Positions 56,664-57,171 of a stretch of 57,171 bases of DNA are shown here, piece after piece. The stretch comes from Gnetum montanum (Eukaryota > Streptophyta > Gnetopsida > Gnetales > Gnetaceae). The notes beneath the pieces are model-generated. The model was not told where the DNA came from and made no database searches. It saw only the letters and a list, made by a program, of their open reading frames with translations. The stretch covers positions 149,529-206,699 of the forward strand of contig MNCI01010857.1 in the NCBI GenBank assembly GCA_015680685.1, given 5' to 3'. A program made the position numbers and the translations under genes. Within the stretch, counting starts at the first letter, position 1. Each line of letters starts with the position of its first letter.

Positions 56664-57171
56664 CTCAAATCGGTTCAATCTTTGGATAATTTAGGAAATC
56701 TGAGGTTGGTTGTTGCAATAAACACATCGAAGGCCCTGTGGCAGAGCTTTGATGAGCCAGGCAACACATGGCGACTGGGCATGAAGCTAGGAACCAAGCA
56801 AAGTCTGTGCTCATGGGAATCACTGTGTAACCTTGCTAAGGGGCCTTTTTGCCTTCGCATAAATTCAGATGGCACCGTTCACCTATTCTGGAATGGCTCC
56901 ATTTCGTATTCTAACTCTGGTGAGTGGGATGGGCAACATTATAGCAATATCCCAGAGATGGTGATAGCTGAGGACCTATACAATTATAGCTTGGTTGATC
57001 TTGGATCAGATAAATATTTCATCTACCAGTACGAGCATCTTGGCCAACAGCCACTATCTCGCATGTGGATACACCCTAGTGGCCAAGTGCAGGGACTTCT
57101 ACTGCAGAGCAGTGGCCAATGGAGCGTCTATTGGGCATGGCCTGCCAACCCCTACGATGTCTACAATTCTT
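56664..57171 (+). pseudogene. S-locus glycoprotein domain of the receptor-kinase gene, open to window end
   Basis: A frame open from 56,664 to the window edge (169 codons), without a start codon of its own. It begins with the end of the B-lectin domain (DNLGNLRLVV) and continues with ALWQSFDEPGNTWRLGMKLG, LFWNGSISYSNSGEWDGQHY, SNIPEMV and SRMWIHPSGQVQGLLLQSS, then WPANPYDVYN. These are the hallmarks of the S-domain: LWQSFDxPxxTWLPGMKLG, SGxWNGQxF, LDxSGQLQ and the PxDxCDVY stretch, here PYDVY without the Cys. Codon use is balanced and no stop occurs, so this exon is much fresher than the broken lectin part upstream. It joins the lectin part only by skipping R1-R2, so the gene is probably dead, unless that stretch is intronic. 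Confidence 0.8.

Overview
The window looks like heterochromatic intergenic DNA from a large-genome seed plant, most plausibly a gymnosperm (conifer type). It is AT-rich, has no intact gene, and consists of old nested retrotransposons full of stop codons. The only host-gene sequence is a broken S-domain (G-type lectin) receptor-kinase gene at the right end. Lineage is inferred from element style and decay; nothing in the sequence proves a species.

Layout. About 0.47-2.0 kb is an LTR-like stretch with a TATA box, U3 tandem repeats and a poly(A) signal. 2.2-4.4 kb is a Ty3/gypsy protease tail and its repeat-rich 3' region (G1). 4.65-10.7 kb is a non-autonomous Copia-type element (C1, plus strand): truncated 5' LTR, Met-tRNA primer site, decayed gag, a second ORF of the putative plant transposon protein type, polypurine tract and 3' LTR. 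11.0-17.1 kb is a related element on the minus strand (C2), with both LTRs and gag but no pol. 17.1-22.7 kb is gypsy gag-protease (G2). On the opposite strand, 23.7-26.5 kb carries a decayed but still spliceable gene-like reading frame with an FCP1-type phosphatase segment. 28.9-30.6 kb is a tandem array of about 190 bp period. 30.6-32.4 kb is the integrase end of another gypsy element (G4, minus), abutting a Copia RNase H end (C3, plus, 32.4-33.2 kb). 34.3-40.2 kb is a third gypsy gag-protease copy (G3), split by an LTR and carrying a 922-bp tandem repeat that fuses gypsy and Copia sequence. An 844-base run of N lies at 41,976-42,819. 44.9-46.5 kb holds another Copia LTR end. 48.6-54.4 kb is a nearly full-length L1-type LINE on the minus strand. 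54.6-57.2 kb is the S-domain receptor-kinase pseudogene, interrupted by a second LINE fragment and partly duplicated.

How the parts relate. G1, G2 and G3 share the same gag-protease end followed by similar AT-rich noncoding DNA, with no reverse transcriptase. C1 and C2 share gag and LTR promoter architecture, including clusters of AGACATCT/AGATGTCT words, and also lack pol. All would have depended on enzymes supplied by other elements. Three single-N positions are flanked by near-exact duplications and look like uncollapsed contig joins.
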